Shown: positions 35,727 through 44,492, counted from the stretch's first letter. The stretch is 64,000 bases of DNA from Litchfieldia stipae (GCF_014837155.1 NZ_JACYHA010000008.1:62001-126000); one strand, 5' to 3'. Notes: generated from the sequence alone by a model not told the origin. A program made the numbers and translations.

Positions 35727-35795
35727 TAAACGCTTTAGTAAATGCTTACATTACGAATGTTACTATGCTATGATATATATGTCAAACGTTTTCAT
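35727..35795 (-). promoter_or_regulatory. Promoter of the sugar operon with LacI-type operators
   Basis: On the minus strand TTGACA (35785-35780), 17-nt spacer and TAACAT (35762-35757) form a strong promoter. AAACGTTT (35784-35791) overlaps the -35 and TAAAGCGTTTA (35737-35727) lies about 15-25 nt after the start of transcription. Both have the central CG of LacI/GalR operators. The rest of the 35692-36060 gap is AT-rich leader of the divergent repressor gene. Confidence 0.7.
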
Positions 35796-36060
35796 AAATT
35801 ATTCATTTTTTCTTTTTTTTAATAAAATAATTAAAAATTTTGTGTAACAACAGGGTGTAAAATAGACGTTTAGAGGTTGTTATTAACCATTTTCCATAAA
35901 ATATCAATAAAATCCCTCAAAAAATCATGTGGTAAGGTTACCACACATTGGCGAACGTTCTTTAATTCTGTTAAGTGATTCATTGTATTTCAGTTATAAT
36001 ACGATGTATATACTAGTAAATTTGATTCTTATATTGTGTTTATAAAAAGGAGTTGATCCT

Positions 36061-37092
36061 ATGGTGAATATAAAGGATGTTGCGATTCGTGCTGGTGTTT
36101 CCGTGACCACGGTATCACGGGTATTGAACAACCGTGGCTATATTGGAAAAGAAACAAGGGAAAAAGTAGAAAAAGCGATGGCTGAAATCAATTACTTCCC
36201 AAACCAAATCGCTCGTGCACTCCAAAAAAGTCAATCATATATTTTAGGTATCATTGTCCCAGATTCTAATAATCCGTTCTTCTCAGAATTAGTAAAACAT
36301 GTTGAAATTAATGCAAACGCTAACAACTATAAACTTCTAGTTTGTAATTCTCTTGATCAATCAGAAAAAGAAGCAAAATATATCAGAATGCTTAAAGAAA
36401 ATCGAGTTGATGGCATTATTATGTGTAGTCATACATTAGACGTTGGAGAATACACACAAATTAACTTTCCTATAGTAACATTTGATCGTATTATCGCTAA
36501 TCAATTCCCTTATGTGTCTTCTGATAATTTTAAAGGTGGAGAAATTGCCACTGAACACTTAATTGCATCTGGTTGTAAGAAGTTATTACACTTATCCGGT
36601 CCACTCAAACTAGACCTTTTACCAAATAGGAGATCTGATGCCTTTAGGCTGACTTGTATGAAACATAATATTGAATTTGAAGTCGTTGAGGCAACACAGG
36701 ATAACCTAACTTTTCAATATTTTAGGGATTTCATAAGAACCGAAATTGCAGATACCCTTTCTCATTTTGATGGAGTATTTTGTAGTAATGATATTTTAGC
36801 CTATGCTTTATATCTACATGCAATCGAAAATAATATTAAGGTTCCTGAACAACTAAAAATTATCGGTTATGATTATCATAGTTTCACAAGAATGCTACAA
36901 ACACCGAAACTCACTACCATTTCACAACCTATCAGTCGATTAGGAAAAATATTAAGTAATACAATTATTAGTATGATAGAAACAAAGGATAAAGATTCGG
37001 TAAATAATATCGTTGTTGATGTAGAATTAATTAAAGGTGACACTACGATAGATACTAATAATTCGCAACATTTGACTTCTCTTCAAATATAA
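36061..37092 (+). CDS. LacI-family transcriptional repressor
   Basis: A 343-residue regulator. Helix-turn-helix at residues 2-24 (NIKDVAIRAGVSVTTVSRVL) and hinge FPNQIARALQKSQS are typical, followed by a periplasmic-binding-protein-like effector domain. AAGGAG precedes the ATG. It is divergent from the alpha-glucoside operon, whose promoter carries two LacI-like operators, so it most likely represses that operon until sugar or a phosphorylated derivative binds. It ends at a strong shared terminator. Confidence 0.94.
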   Translation: MVNIKDVAIRAGVSVTTVSRVLNNRGYIGKETREKVEKAMAEINYFPNQIARALQKSQSYILGIIVPDSNNPFFSELVKHVEINANANNYKLLVCNSLDQSEKEAKYIRMLKENRVDGIIMCSHTLDVGEYTQINFPIVTFDRIIANQFPYVSSDNFKGGEIATEHLIASGCKKLLHLSGPLKLDLLPNRRSDAFRLTCMKHNIEFEVVEATQDNLTFQYFRDFIRTEIADTLSHFDGVFCSNDILAYALYLHAIENNIKVPEQLKIIGYDYHSFTRMLQTPKLTTISQPISRLGKILSNTIISMIETKDKDSVNNIVVDVELIKGDTTIDTNNSQHLTSLQI

Positions 37093-37104
37093 TTATTCAC
37101 AAAT

Positions 37105-37151
37105 ATAGGCTGGACTGAATTCGGTTCTATTCCGTCTTCAGTCCAGCCTAT
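37105..37151. terminator. Bidirectional terminator between repressor and dus genes
   Basis: ATAGGCTGGACTGAA pairs perfectly with TTCAGTCCAGCCTAT around 17 nt; A/T-rich on both sides. Serves the convergent LacI and tRNA-dihydrouridine synthase genes. Confidence 0.9.
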
Positions 37152-37185
37152 TTATCATTCTCACCTTTTGAAGGTTACATCATTC

Positions 37186-38142
37186 TTACCCAAAGTTATC
37201 AAGCATGGCACGAACTTCATCTGTTGTCTTAGTGCTCATCAATTGATTTCTAAGTTCACTTGCCCCTCGAAATCCTTTGACATAAATCTTAAAAAAGCGA
37301 TGAAGAGCTCTGAATGGACGTGGCTCTAGTTCGTTTGAATACTTATCATGGAGATCAAGATGCAGCCTTAACAGATCAAGAAGTTCTTCACTGCTATGTT
37401 CTTTCTGTTCTGTTTCAAAGGCAAATGGATTCTTGAAAATTCCGCGTCCAATCATTACCCCATCAACACCATATTTTTCAACAAGCTCCAAGCCAACTTG
37501 ACGGTCAGCAATATCACCATTGATTGTCAAAAGTGTATCTGGTGCGATCTCATCACGAAGCTTCTTAATTTCTGGAATCAGCTCCCAATGAGCATCTACT
37601 TCACTCATTTCCTTCCTTGTGCGCAGATGAATGGAAAGATTAGCAATATCTTGTTTCAATATATGCGTTAACCACTCCTGCCACTCATCTACTTCGGTGT
37701 AGCCAAGTCTTGTCTTCACACTGACAGGCAATCCTCCCGCTTTTGCTGCTTGAATGAGTTCTGCCGCAACCTCTGGACGTAGGATAAGTCCACTGCCCTT
37801 CCCTTTAGACGCCACATTAGGCACAGGACAACCCATATTAAGATCAATCCCTTTAAATCCAAGCTCCGCCATACCAATGCTCATTTGCCTGAAATATTCG
37901 GGCTTATCTCCCCAAATATGCGCAACCATGGGTTGTTCATCTTCGGTAAAAAGCAAACGCCCACGCACACTACGGTTTCCTTCTGGATGACAATAACTCT
38001 CCGTATTTGTAAACTCTGTAAAAAACACATCAGGTCTTCCTGCTTCACTTACTACATGACGAAACACTACATCTGTTACATCTTCCATTGGTGCAAGTAC
38101 AAAAAATGGTCGTGGTAAATCACGCCAGAAATTATCTATCAT
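37186..38142 (-). CDS. tRNA-dihydrouridine synthase
   Basis: An FMN-dependent TIM-barrel enzyme of about 318 residues that reduces uridine to dihydrouridine in tRNA. Flavin-binding APMEDVTD near the start, catalytic Cys in [20 protein letters not shown] (about residue 95) and phosphate loop [13 protein letters not shown] are present. ATG at 38142 is preferred; a TTG at 38154 is nearer than ideal to GAGAGG, while the ATG is somewhat far, so the exact start is uncertain by four residues. Monocistronic. It differs from the DusB type next to standard folate/lysS loci and belongs to a second Dus group of Firmicutes. Confidence 0.92.
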   Translation of the reverse strand: MIDNFWRDLPRPFFVLAPMEDVTDVVFRHVVSEAGRPDVFFTEFTNTESYCHPEGNRSVRGRLLFTEDEQPMVAHIWGDKPEYFRQMSIGMAELGFKGIDLNMGCPVPNVASKGKGSGLILRPEVAAELIQAAKAGGLPVSVKTRLGYTEVDEWQEWLTHILKQDIANLSIHLRTRKEMSEVDAHWELIPEIKKLRDEIAPDTLLTINGDIADRQVGLELVEKYGVDGVMIGRGIFKNPFAFETEQKEHSSEELLDLLRLHLDLHDKYSNELEPRPFRALHRFFKIYVKGFRGASELRNQLMSTKTTDEVRAMLDNFG

Positions 38143-38394
38143 AATCGAACTCAAATCCTCTCATTGTGAATACGTGTCTATCTGTCAATGTAATTCATCA
38201 AATAAATAATGTTATAACTTCCTTTACACTTATATCATGCTTAATCACTTCTTATCAACATCAGTGCACTTTAAACATTAATAATTTCAGAAAAAAATAT
38301 GTACTCATTAATTGGAAGTCTATCCCAATAAGCCTCAAGGCCTAGCTTAAAATACTTCTACGGTTCATTTCTGCACTTTTATCCAAAGGGTAAA

Positions 38395-39411
38395 ATGGAA
38401 AAAAAAGAAAGCAGGTCCTATCAAGATATGAAAAAAACGAAACAGAAAAGTAAACATTGGATCGTGTTAAGAAATTTTTTATTATCTATATTATCAGTAT
38501 TTGTTATTTGGATCATTTTCAGTAATGCAATGACAGCATTTGAACAAAAAAGACACACGCCAATAGGCAATTTAGTTGAGGTTGATGGGAAGAATATGCA
38601 CATTTATACAAAAGGTGATGGAGATAACACAATCCTTTTACTAAGTGGCCTTGGAACTGCAGCACCAACACTCGATTTTGAACCATTGATAAATGAACTG
38701 TCAAAGAGTAACAAGGTTGTCGTGGTAGAGCCATTTGGATACGGATGGAGTGATATCACCAACAAGGAACGAACAGTAGAAAACATCATAGACGAAATAA
38801 GAATGGCTCTGAAAGAATCTAACATACAAGGACCCTACATATTGATGCCTCATTCAATATCTGGAATTTACTGTATGTACTTTGCGAACACATATCCAGA
38901 AGAAGTGAAAGCAATCATTGGAATAGACCCCACCTTACCACAGGCATTAGAGTATTTTGGTGAAAATCCGCCTACAATGCCTAAGTATTTAAGTTATTTG
39001 GCACCAACTGGAATAGCAAGATTAGCATTATATATGGATTCTGAAAGTTTCTTACCTATTGCTGAATCTGACACATATTCCGAAGAAAATTTAAAAATAA
39101 CCAAGGCGATTTCTGCTTGGAAGGGCTATAACAAAAACATAGTTACTGAAGCTAATGCGTTAAAATATAATATTAACCAAACAGTTACGATGACATTCCC
39201 TGATAACATGCCAGTATTATTCTTCACTACGAAAGATGAGAAGGTAACAGCTGATGGGAAAAACAATGTGACCTTTTACAAGACACAGTTAACTCATTCC
39301 CCTGCTAGTAAAATTGTTACATTAGAGGGACACCATTATCTTCATTGGAATCGGTATAAGGAAATAAGTAAAGAAACAACTGAATTCATAGAAACAGTGG
39401 GTACTGATTAA
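38395..39411 (+). CDS. Membrane-anchored alpha/beta hydrolase
   Basis: A 338-residue protein with a basic cytoplasmic N-terminus (about 1-22), one signal-anchor helix (about 25-45) and an extracellular alpha/beta-hydrolase domain. Nucleophile elbow PHSISGIYCMYF (Ser in the H-S-I-S-G turn), oxyanion-side LSGLGTAAPT, and terminal His in LEGHHYLHWN are visible. AAAGGG precedes the ATG. Alone on its strand between dus and a small XRE gene. Substrate unknown; an esterase or lipase-like role at the cell surface is reasonable. Confidence 0.88.
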   Translation: MEKKESRSYQDMKKTKQKSKHWIVLRNFLLSILSVFVIWIIFSNAMTAFEQKRHTPIGNLVEVDGKNMHIYTKGDGDNTILLLSGLGTAAPTLDFEPLINELSKSNKVVVVEPFGYGWSDITNKERTVENIIDEIRMALKESNIQGPYILMPHSISGIYCMYFANTYPEEVKAIIGIDPTLPQALEYFGENPPTMPKYLSYLAPTGIARLALYMDSESFLPIAESDTYSEENLKITKAISAWKGYNKNIVTEANALKYNINQTVTMTFPDNMPVLFFTTKDEKVTADGKNNVTFYKTQLTHSPASKIVTLEGHHYLHWNRYKEISKETTEFIETVGTD

Positions 39412-39446
39412 GCCTTGCCGTCTATCTTTATTGAAAAAAATGGAGA

Positions 39447-39484
39447 AAGGATTAGATTCTACAATAGGAGTCTAACCTTTTTTA
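39447..39484 (+). terminator. Intrinsic terminator of the hydrolase gene
   Basis: AGG-A-TTAGATTC pairs with GAGTCTAACCT (one bulge, one G-T) around TACAATAG, followed by TTTTTT. Confidence 0.8.
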
Positions 39485-39493
39485 TTTTCTTGA

Positions 39494-39549
39494 TTTGTAT
39501 AATAATTTTTATCTTTTGTATAAGTTTACTTTACTTTTGTATAAGTATA
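39494..39549 (+). promoter_or_regulatory. Three iterons spaced 21 bp upstream of XRE gene
   Basis: TTTGTATAA occurs at 39494, 39515 and 39536, exactly 21 bp apart; the second and third copies extend to CTTTTGTATAAGT. They lie 42-97 bp before the start codon of a small XRE repressor. Two helical turns between copies puts them on one face of the DNA. Probable operator and promoter region for autoregulation. Confidence 0.6.
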
Positions 39550-39590
39550 GTGTATTGTGAGTGTATAGTAAAAAAAGGAAGGTGTTGACC

Positions 39591-39830
39591 TTGAAGGAAG
39601 AAATTGAGGACTATGTTGTCAATAAAGTGTATGAGCACCGAGTGTTAAAAAGATTGTCCCAAAAGGAATTGGCTGACGCTGTAGGAGTATCGAAACAAAC
39701 TATTTATGTAATGGAGAAGAATAATTACTCTCCTTCTCTCGTTTTAGCTTATCGAATAGCTGATTTCTTTAACGTAGATGTTAACGAAATCTTTACTTAT
39801 GTGAAAGGAAGGGATCAAAATGAGAATTGA
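39591..39830 (+). CDS. Small XRE-family (Cro/C1-type) regulator
   Basis: 79 residues from TTG 39591, chosen because GGAAGG lies about 9 nt upstream; the open frame extends to a GTG at 39561. It is a single helix-turn-helix domain ([20 protein letters not shown]) of the YgzD/YozG type, ending NVDVNEIF as in many short regulators. It overlaps the next gene by 11 bp. Pairs of this regulator and a DUF2178-like membrane protein are common in Bacilli. Likely represses its own operon through the iterons upstream. Confidence 0.9.
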   Translation: MKEEIEDYVVNKVYEHRVLKRLSQKELADAVGVSKQTIYVMEKNNYSPSLVLAYRIADFFNVDVNEIFTYVKGRDQNEN

Positions 39831-40161
39831 GGAACTATCAAATACCATCTTTTATCCATTAAAAACATGGGCAGAAAAATCAAATGGTAATTGGAATATG
39901 CTTATTGGTATCGGTATGATATCACTTTTAGTCGGAGTAATTCTGATATACGTATTTTATAAAAAAATGGGTAAGGCTGATGAAAGAACAAATCAAATAA
40001 CTTTAAAGAGTTTGCTCATTATGCTGTGTGGAGTCATTTTGTGCGACGTGATTTTCCCAAAAGAATATATGTGGCAAATTTTCTTCTTATTTAAATATTC
40101 CCTTGCATTCATCGCTTCTGGTATATATCTTGCTATACAATATAAAAAGGATTTTTTTTAA
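39820..40161 (+). CDS. DUF2178-like small membrane protein
   Basis: 113 residues with three or four hydrophobic segments (about 26-46, 62-80 and 84-105) and the motif [14 protein letters not shown] between the first and second, which is the recognisable DUF2178-type signature (DER followed by a helix). Its gene overlaps the XRE gene and has GGAAGGGATC upstream. Function unknown; it probably works with, or is controlled by, the regulator encoded next to it. Confidence 0.82.
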   Translation: MRIEELSNTIFYPLKTWAEKSNGNWNMLIGIGMISLLVGVILIYVFYKKMGKADERTNQITLKSLLIMLCGVILCDVIFPKEYMWQIFFLFKYSLAFIASGIYLAIQYKKDFF

Positions 40162-40192
40162 CTAATTAGGTCCTGTATGATAATAGATAAAA

Positions 40193-40238
40193 AGAGGGAT
40201 GTCTGAGAAACCTTTACCGATTCTCAGGAATCCCTCTT
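40193..40238. terminator. Bidirectional terminator
   Basis: AGAGGGAT...CTGAGAA pairs with TTCTCAG...ATCCCTCT, two stacked stems with small internal loop. It lies between the XRE operon and the convergent hydrolase remnant. Confidence 0.85.
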
Positions 40239-40730
40239 CTAAATGTCTATTAGCATCGCTTTTTCTGCTAATCGAATGTTTTCGTTCCCCTGTTCTTTTG
40301 CACTGTTGAGCAAATCTTGTAAATTACCATAGTGAGGTAGATGGGTTAAGAGAACTTGTTTCGCATTTGAATTTTTCGCCAGAATTCCAGCTTCTTCTGC
40401 CGTCATATGACCACTTTTCGTACCATCCATACCTGTATATAAACTACATTCTGTTATAAGTAAATCACAATCTTTGGCAAATTGGACTAATTCTTCTGTA
40501 AAACTAGTATCAGCTGTATATACTACCTCTTTGCCTTCACACGTTATTTTTATGCTATAAGCTTCGACTGGGTGTACATTTCTTAAAAATGAAATGTGAA
40601 ATGGTCCTAGGTTAAACTCACTGTCTTCAGTGTAGCTTATAAATGTTGAGTATGGTACTTCATCAACTTGTTTATCATGAGGGCCATATACGGCTATAAT
40701 ATGGTAGAGGAAAAGAATCTTAAGAAAAAT
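40239..40730 (-). pseudogene. yhfI: 5'-truncated YhfI-like metallo-beta-lactamase-fold hydrolase
   Basis: The minus frame is open from 40730 to the stop at 40239, about 163 codons, and its conceptual product matches the C-terminal two thirds of YhfI-type hydrolases: FHISFLRNVHPVEAYSIKI, VVYTADTSFT, LLITECSLYTG, GHMTAEEAG and VLLTHLPHYGN. The N-terminal third, which should hold the HxHxDH metal motif, is missing. The break is at about 40705-40735, exactly where the response-regulator boxes of the Van-like cassette begin. No start codon with a ribosome binding site is present. The gene therefore appears destroyed by the insertion or replacement that brought the cassette. The ORF seen at 40239-40430 is only its tail. 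Confidence 0.8.
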
Positions 40731-40760
40731 TTAAGAATTCTCCCACCATTTTTTTAAGAA
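40720..40760 (+). promoter_or_regulatory. Response-regulator boxes upstream of the VanRS-like genes
   Basis: TTAAGAA occurs at 40720, 40731 and 40754, that is at offsets 0, 11 and 34. The same triad with the same offsets recurs upstream of the VanY-like gene (42673, 42684, 42707). Direct repeats 11 bp apart are typical of OmpR-family binding sites. The regulator is encoded 90 bp downstream, so autoregulation is likely. Confidence 0.6.
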
Positions 40761-40849
40761 AATTCATTTAATCTATCTCACTTGAAGGGTTAAGTTTGTT
40801 TGCAATAGATGGATATTGAGAGAATATCACTTACATAGGAGTGAAATAA

Positions 40850-41551
40850 ATGAAACGCTTATCAATTTTAATAGCTGATGATGAGGAGGAAATTGCTGAT
40901 CTGATCGGCATCCATTTAGAAAAAGAAGGGTACCATGTGATTAAAGCCTCGGACGGACAAGAGGCTTTTCGTATTGTCGAGACTCAGGTCATTGATTTGC
41001 TAATACTGGATATTATGATGCCGAAAATGGATGGTTATGAGGTCACCCGCCGTATTCGTGAACAGTATAATATGCCAATCATATTTTTGAGCGCAAAAAC
41101 ATCGGATTTCGATAAAGTACAGGGCCTAGTCATTGGGGCAGATGATTATATGACAAAACCATTCACCCCAATCGAATTAGTTGCTCGTGTAAATGCTCAT
41201 CTCCGACGTTATATGAAGTTGAACCAACCAAAATCAGATTTAGGTAATAAAACCTCTCTGGAAACTGGTGGATTGGTTATCTCTCCCGATCAACGTAAAG
41301 TGACTCTCTATGGCGAAGAGATCAAAATAACACCTAAAGAATTTGATATTTTGTACTTACTAGCCAGTCACCCTGGAAAAGTTTTTAATGTGGAAACAAT
41401 TTTTCAGCAAGTGTGGGGTGATGCCTATTTTGAAGGTGCTAATACTGTAATGGTCCATATTCGTACATTAAGAAAAAAACTTGAAGAAGATAAAAGGAAA
41501 CATAAATTTATAAAAACCGTATGGGGTGTGGGGTACGCGTTCAATGAATAA
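40850..41551 (+). CDS. VanR-like OmpR-family response regulator
   Basis: A 233-residue regulator. Receiver domain with Asp-Asp-Glu acid pocket (IADDEEE), phospho-Asp in LLILDIMMPKMDG and Lys in YMTKPFTP; winged helix with MVHIRTLRKK recognition helix and VWGVGYAF wing. Sequence style is that of VanR-type regulators. It overlaps the kinase gene by 8 bp and is followed by VanY- and VanZ-like genes. It should bind the two TTAAGAA triads in front of its own gene and of the VanY-like gene. Confidence 0.92.
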   Translation: MKRLSILIADDEEEIADLIGIHLEKEGYHVIKASDGQEAFRIVETQVIDLLILDIMMPKMDGYEVTRRIREQYNMPIIFLSAKTSDFDKVQGLVIGADDYMTKPFTPIELVARVNAHLRRYMKLNQPKSDLGNKTSLETGGLVISPDQRKVTLYGEEIKITPKEFDILYLLASHPGKVFNVETIFQQVWGDAYFEGANTVMVHIRTLRKKLEEDKRKHKFIKTVWGVGYAFNE

Positions 41552-42656
41552 ACTTATCCGCAGTTTTCGCTCCAAAATCATTGTATTATTTGGTTTAAGT
41601 ATGCTTATGGCTGGTATGATCACTTACTTAATCTTTAAAGGACTACAGTTTTATTATCATACATTTGTCCAATTCGGTGAAACACTGTTTTTCTATCGTC
41701 AAATCTTGAAAGATATGGGCGATACTAGATTCTTTTTACTACTATTTATTCCACTTTCTTTTTTGTTTTTTTATTTACTTACTAAGCGTTATTCGACCTA
41801 TTTCAAGGAGATTTCCACTGGTATTCGTTATCTTGCCCAAGGGGATTTCTCCTATCGAGTTCAACTGAAATCAAATGATGAATTTGAACATATTGCTCAA
41901 GATATTAATCTAGCAAGTGAACAATTGCAACAAGCCATCGAAAGAGGAGATTTCTCGGAAAGTAGCAAAGATCAGCTAGTCGTAAATTTAGCGCATGATC
42001 TCCGTACACCTCTCACCTCTGTTTTAGGTTATTTAGATTTAATCCTGAAGGATGAGAATTTGACTCAAGAACAGGTTAGACATTTTTTAACAATTGCCTT
42101 TACTAAATCTCAGCGTTTAGAAAGACTGATTGATGAACTATTCGAAATCACTCGAATGAACTATGGCATATTGCCAATTAAAAAAAATCATATCAATTTA
42201 AGTGACCTCCTTAATCAATTAAAGGAAGAATTGTATCCAGTTTTCGAAAAGAATGATTTGACCGCTAGAATAAATGTGAACCCACAGCTACCTATTTGGG
42301 GTGATGGAGAACTATTAGCACGTGTGTTTGAAAATCTTCTGACCAACTCGAATCGCTATGGTAACGATGGACAGTTTGTTGATATTAATGGCTTTATTGA
42401 TTCTGATACAGTAGTTGTTCAGATTGTGAATTATGGAGATCCCATTCCTCAGAATGAGTTGCCCCATCTCTTTGATATGTTTTATACAGGGGACAAAGCC
42501 CGAACTCATCAGGGAGGCGGCACCGGGATTGGCTTGTTCATTGCCAAGAATATTGTCGAACAGCATAATGGAGCCATTACTGCCGAAAGTAGTATAATTC
42601 GCACCATTTTTGAAGTGCGCTTACCGCTGGATAGTCAAATACAAGATCATGTTTAA
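41544..42656 (+). CDS. VanS-like sensor histidine kinase
   Basis: 370 residues from ATG 41544 (the longer frame reading would start within the regulator without a site). Two membrane helices (about 12-30 and 60-80) enclose a short extracellular loop of about 30 residues. HAMP-like region, H box NLAHDLRTPLTSVLGYLDLI (His about 145), N box FENLLTNSNRYGNDG and G box GGGTGIGLFIAKN follow. VanS kinases respond to glycopeptides or to peptidoglycan damage. The loop differs in length from enterococcal VanS, so ligand is open. Partner of the preceding regulator. Confidence 0.92.
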   Translation: MNKLIRSFRSKIIVLFGLSMLMAGMITYLIFKGLQFYYHTFVQFGETLFFYRQILKDMGDTRFFLLLFIPLSFLFFYLLTKRYSTYFKEISTGIRYLAQGDFSYRVQLKSNDEFEHIAQDINLASEQLQQAIERGDFSESSKDQLVVNLAHDLRTPLTSVLGYLDLILKDENLTQEQVRHFLTIAFTKSQRLERLIDELFEITRMNYGILPIKKNHINLSDLLNQLKEELYPVFEKNDLTARINVNPQLPIWGDGELLARVFENLLTNSNRYGNDGQFVDINGFIDSDTVVVQIVNYGDPIPQNELPHLFDMFYTGDKARTHQGGGTGIGLFIAKNIVEQHNGAITAESSIIRTIFEVRLPLDSQIQDHV

Positions 42657-42672
42657 CATTCTAGATAAGAGT

Positions 42673-42713
42673 TTAAGAAAAATTTAAAATTTACCCCACT
42701 CTTTTTTTAAATA
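42673..42713 (+). promoter_or_regulatory. Response-regulator boxes upstream of the VanY-like gene
   Basis: TTAAGAA at 42673, TTAAAAT at 42684 and TTAAATA at 42707 repeat the spacing (0, 11, 34) of the boxes before the regulator gene; the flanking sequence AAGAAAAATTTAA is also shared. A TATAAG element follows at about 42729. Supports one regulator controlling both transcripts. Confidence 0.6.
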
Positions 42714-42761
42714 GTTTTCCTTACACTTATAAGCAAATAAGATGATGGAGGAAACTGATAA

Positions 42762-43640
42762 ATGAAGAAATGGGGCTTTTTATTAGCATTAATTATATGT
42801 CTAGGGTTAACTTTCGTAAAGGTAGACCCTTTTTCGGAACCAAATGACATAATACAAAACAATAATCAATCTACAACTAAGATAGTAGAGGGTGGAAAAA
42901 TCTCTGGGAATACCCAAAAAATAAAAATGACAGAAGAGCAAATCTATCATGGAGATCTCTTATTGGTCAATAGTGAATATCCAGTTCACAAAGAGGGGAT
43001 TAAATTGGATATTGTTAATTTATCTGATAACCATGATTTGGTACAAGGTTACGTGTTGTTAGGAAATGATATTTCTTTGTCAGAGGATATTGCTCATAAA
43101 TTCTCAGAGCTGGTTGCTGCTGCAAGGAAAGATGGCCTTCAATATTTCGCCATTACAAGTGGCTTTCGAGACTTTCAAGAGCAAAGTATACTCTATCAAG
43201 ATATGGGATCTGCCTTTGCCTTACCACCAGGCTATAGCGAACACAATCTTGGCTTATCTCTTGATGTAGGATCTACGCAAATGAAGATGGCGGATGCACC
43301 AGAAGGAAAATGGATAGAAGAAAACGCATGGAAATACGGGTTCATTCTACGTTATCCTGAGGATAAAACAGATATAACTGGAATTCAATATGAGCCTTGG
43401 CATATTCGCTATGTAGGTTTGCCTCACAGTGCGATTATGCAGGAGAAGAATTTTGCTTTAGAGGAATATCTCGATTTCCTAAAAGAACAAAAGAGCATTT
43501 CAACAACACTACGTGGTAAAAAATATGACATCTCATATTACCCTATAACCAAAGAAACGACCATTGATGTCCCGTCCAATCTTCATTGGGAAATATCAGG
43601 CAACAATATGGATGGCATCATCGTGACAGTGTTTCCCTAA
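42762..43640 (+). CDS. vanY: VanY-like D-alanyl-D-alanine carboxypeptidase
   Basis: A 292-residue secreted or membrane-anchored peptidase M15B. An N-terminal signal-anchor (about 4-20) is followed by a linker and the zinc domain: His161 and Asp168 in GYSEHNLGLSLDVGS, Glu211 and His214 in YEPWHIRYVG, with Arg in TSGFRDFQEQ binding substrate. It removes the terminal D-Ala from peptidoglycan precursors, lowering the target of glycopeptides. The C-terminal 60 residues form an additional small domain. GGAGG precedes the ATG. Encoded with VanRS-like and VanZ-like genes but without vanHAX, so it can give only partial protection or serve wall maintenance. Confidence 0.92.
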   Translation: MKKWGFLLALIICLGLTFVKVDPFSEPNDIIQNNNQSTTKIVEGGKISGNTQKIKMTEEQIYHGDLLLVNSEYPVHKEGIKLDIVNLSDNHDLVQGYVLLGNDISLSEDIAHKFSELVAAARKDGLQYFAITSGFRDFQEQSILYQDMGSAFALPPGYSEHNLGLSLDVGSTQMKMADAPEGKWIEENAWKYGFILRYPEDKTDITGIQYEPWHIRYVGLPHSAIMQEKNFALEEYLDFLKEQKSISTTLRGKKYDISYYPITKETTIDVPSNLHWEISGNNMDGIIVTVFP

Positions 43641-43679
43641 TCAGCTCATACTAACCATTAAGGAGGTAAGGATAGCGGA

Positions 43680-44210
43680 ATGAAAAAAACGATCGTAAAG
43701 AACAATATTATTGTACCAGCACTATTTGTCGTTTATATATATGCAGTATTTAAAATCATTCTATTTAAGTTTCGCTGGAGAGATATTGACTTTCTCATGT
43801 TTCAACTTCAGCAGAGTCTTGGAAACCCTGATCATCTCATGTACCAATTACAACGTGGCAATTTCCTCCCGTTTGAAACAATACTCATCAATATTCGTAG
43901 TATATCAGGATGGCATGATTTTAGTAATTTTGTTGGGAATATCGCAGCGTTTGTCCCATTTGGCATGTTTCTTGTATTATTGTCAAAAAACAAAAGAATG
44001 TCATTCATTAGAGTATTAGTTGGAACTTTGAGTTTTAGTTTATGTTTGGAATGCTTACAGGTCGTTTTTTCTGTTGGAATTTTCGATGTAGATGACCTAA
44101 TACTAAATACCTTTGGGGGATTGCTAGGCTATTTTGCTTTCAAGATTTATGATAAGGTAAAAGGAAATACATCAAGCATTTTCCAAGATAGAGAGATTGT
44201 TGAAAACTAG
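43680..44210 (+). CDS. VanZ-family membrane protein
   Basis: A 176-residue protein with four predicted membrane segments and the VanZ signature: GNFLPFETI, GNIAAFVPFGMFLVLL, then ECLQVVFSVGIFDVDDLILN and TFGGLLGYFAF. VanZ proteins give low-level teicoplanin resistance by an unclear mechanism. A strong GGAGG site lies in front and the gene follows the VanY-like gene by 39 nt on the same strand, so both are probably on one transcript driven by the response-regulator boxes at 42673. Confidence 0.9.
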   Translation: MKKTIVKNNIIVPALFVVYIYAVFKIILFKFRWRDIDFLMFQLQQSLGNPDHLMYQLQRGNFLPFETILINIRSISGWHDFSNFVGNIAAFVPFGMFLVLLSKNKRMSFIRVLVGTLSFSLCLECLQVVFSVGIFDVDDLILNTFGGLLGYFAFKIYDKVKGNTSSIFQDREIVEN

Positions 44211-44338
44211 GAATTCAATATCAATCAAGGAAACCGCACCAAAGCATAAATAAAGACGATTCCTATTTAATTTATGAAGAACTAAATGATTGGATTTTAG
44301 AACATGACCGAGAACAGATTGATAGTCTATTTAAATAA
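44204..44338 (+). pseudogene. Short gene remnant after the Van-like cassette
   Basis: A frame overlapping the VanZ stop encodes about 44 residues ending DDSYLIYEELNDWILEHD and a stop at 44336-44338. Codon use is protein-like but there is no start codon with a binding site. It looks like the C-terminal scrap of a longer gene and may mark the right-hand boundary of the cassette. Family not recognised. Confidence 0.35.
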
Positions 44339-44419
44339 TCCATTACTGTAAAATGCAAGGAACAATTTCTACAAGAGGTGATTCGTTTGGAGAGTTACAC
44401 TACATGTATTGCCATCATA

Positions 44420-44469
44420 CTCAGCCTGTAATGGTCTAATAGTTCTTTGGGGGACTTTTATAGGCTGAG
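44420..44469 (+). other. Hairpin-forming leader of a small protein gene
   Basis: CTCAGCCT and AGGCTGAG form an 8-bp stem with a 34-nt loop, ending 24 nt before the next start codon. Just after it, CCTT-N5-AAGG could hide the ribosome binding site AAGGAG. No known riboswitch class was recognised. Confidence 0.4.
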
Positions 44470-44492
44470 CCTTATCCCAAGGAGTGATGGTC

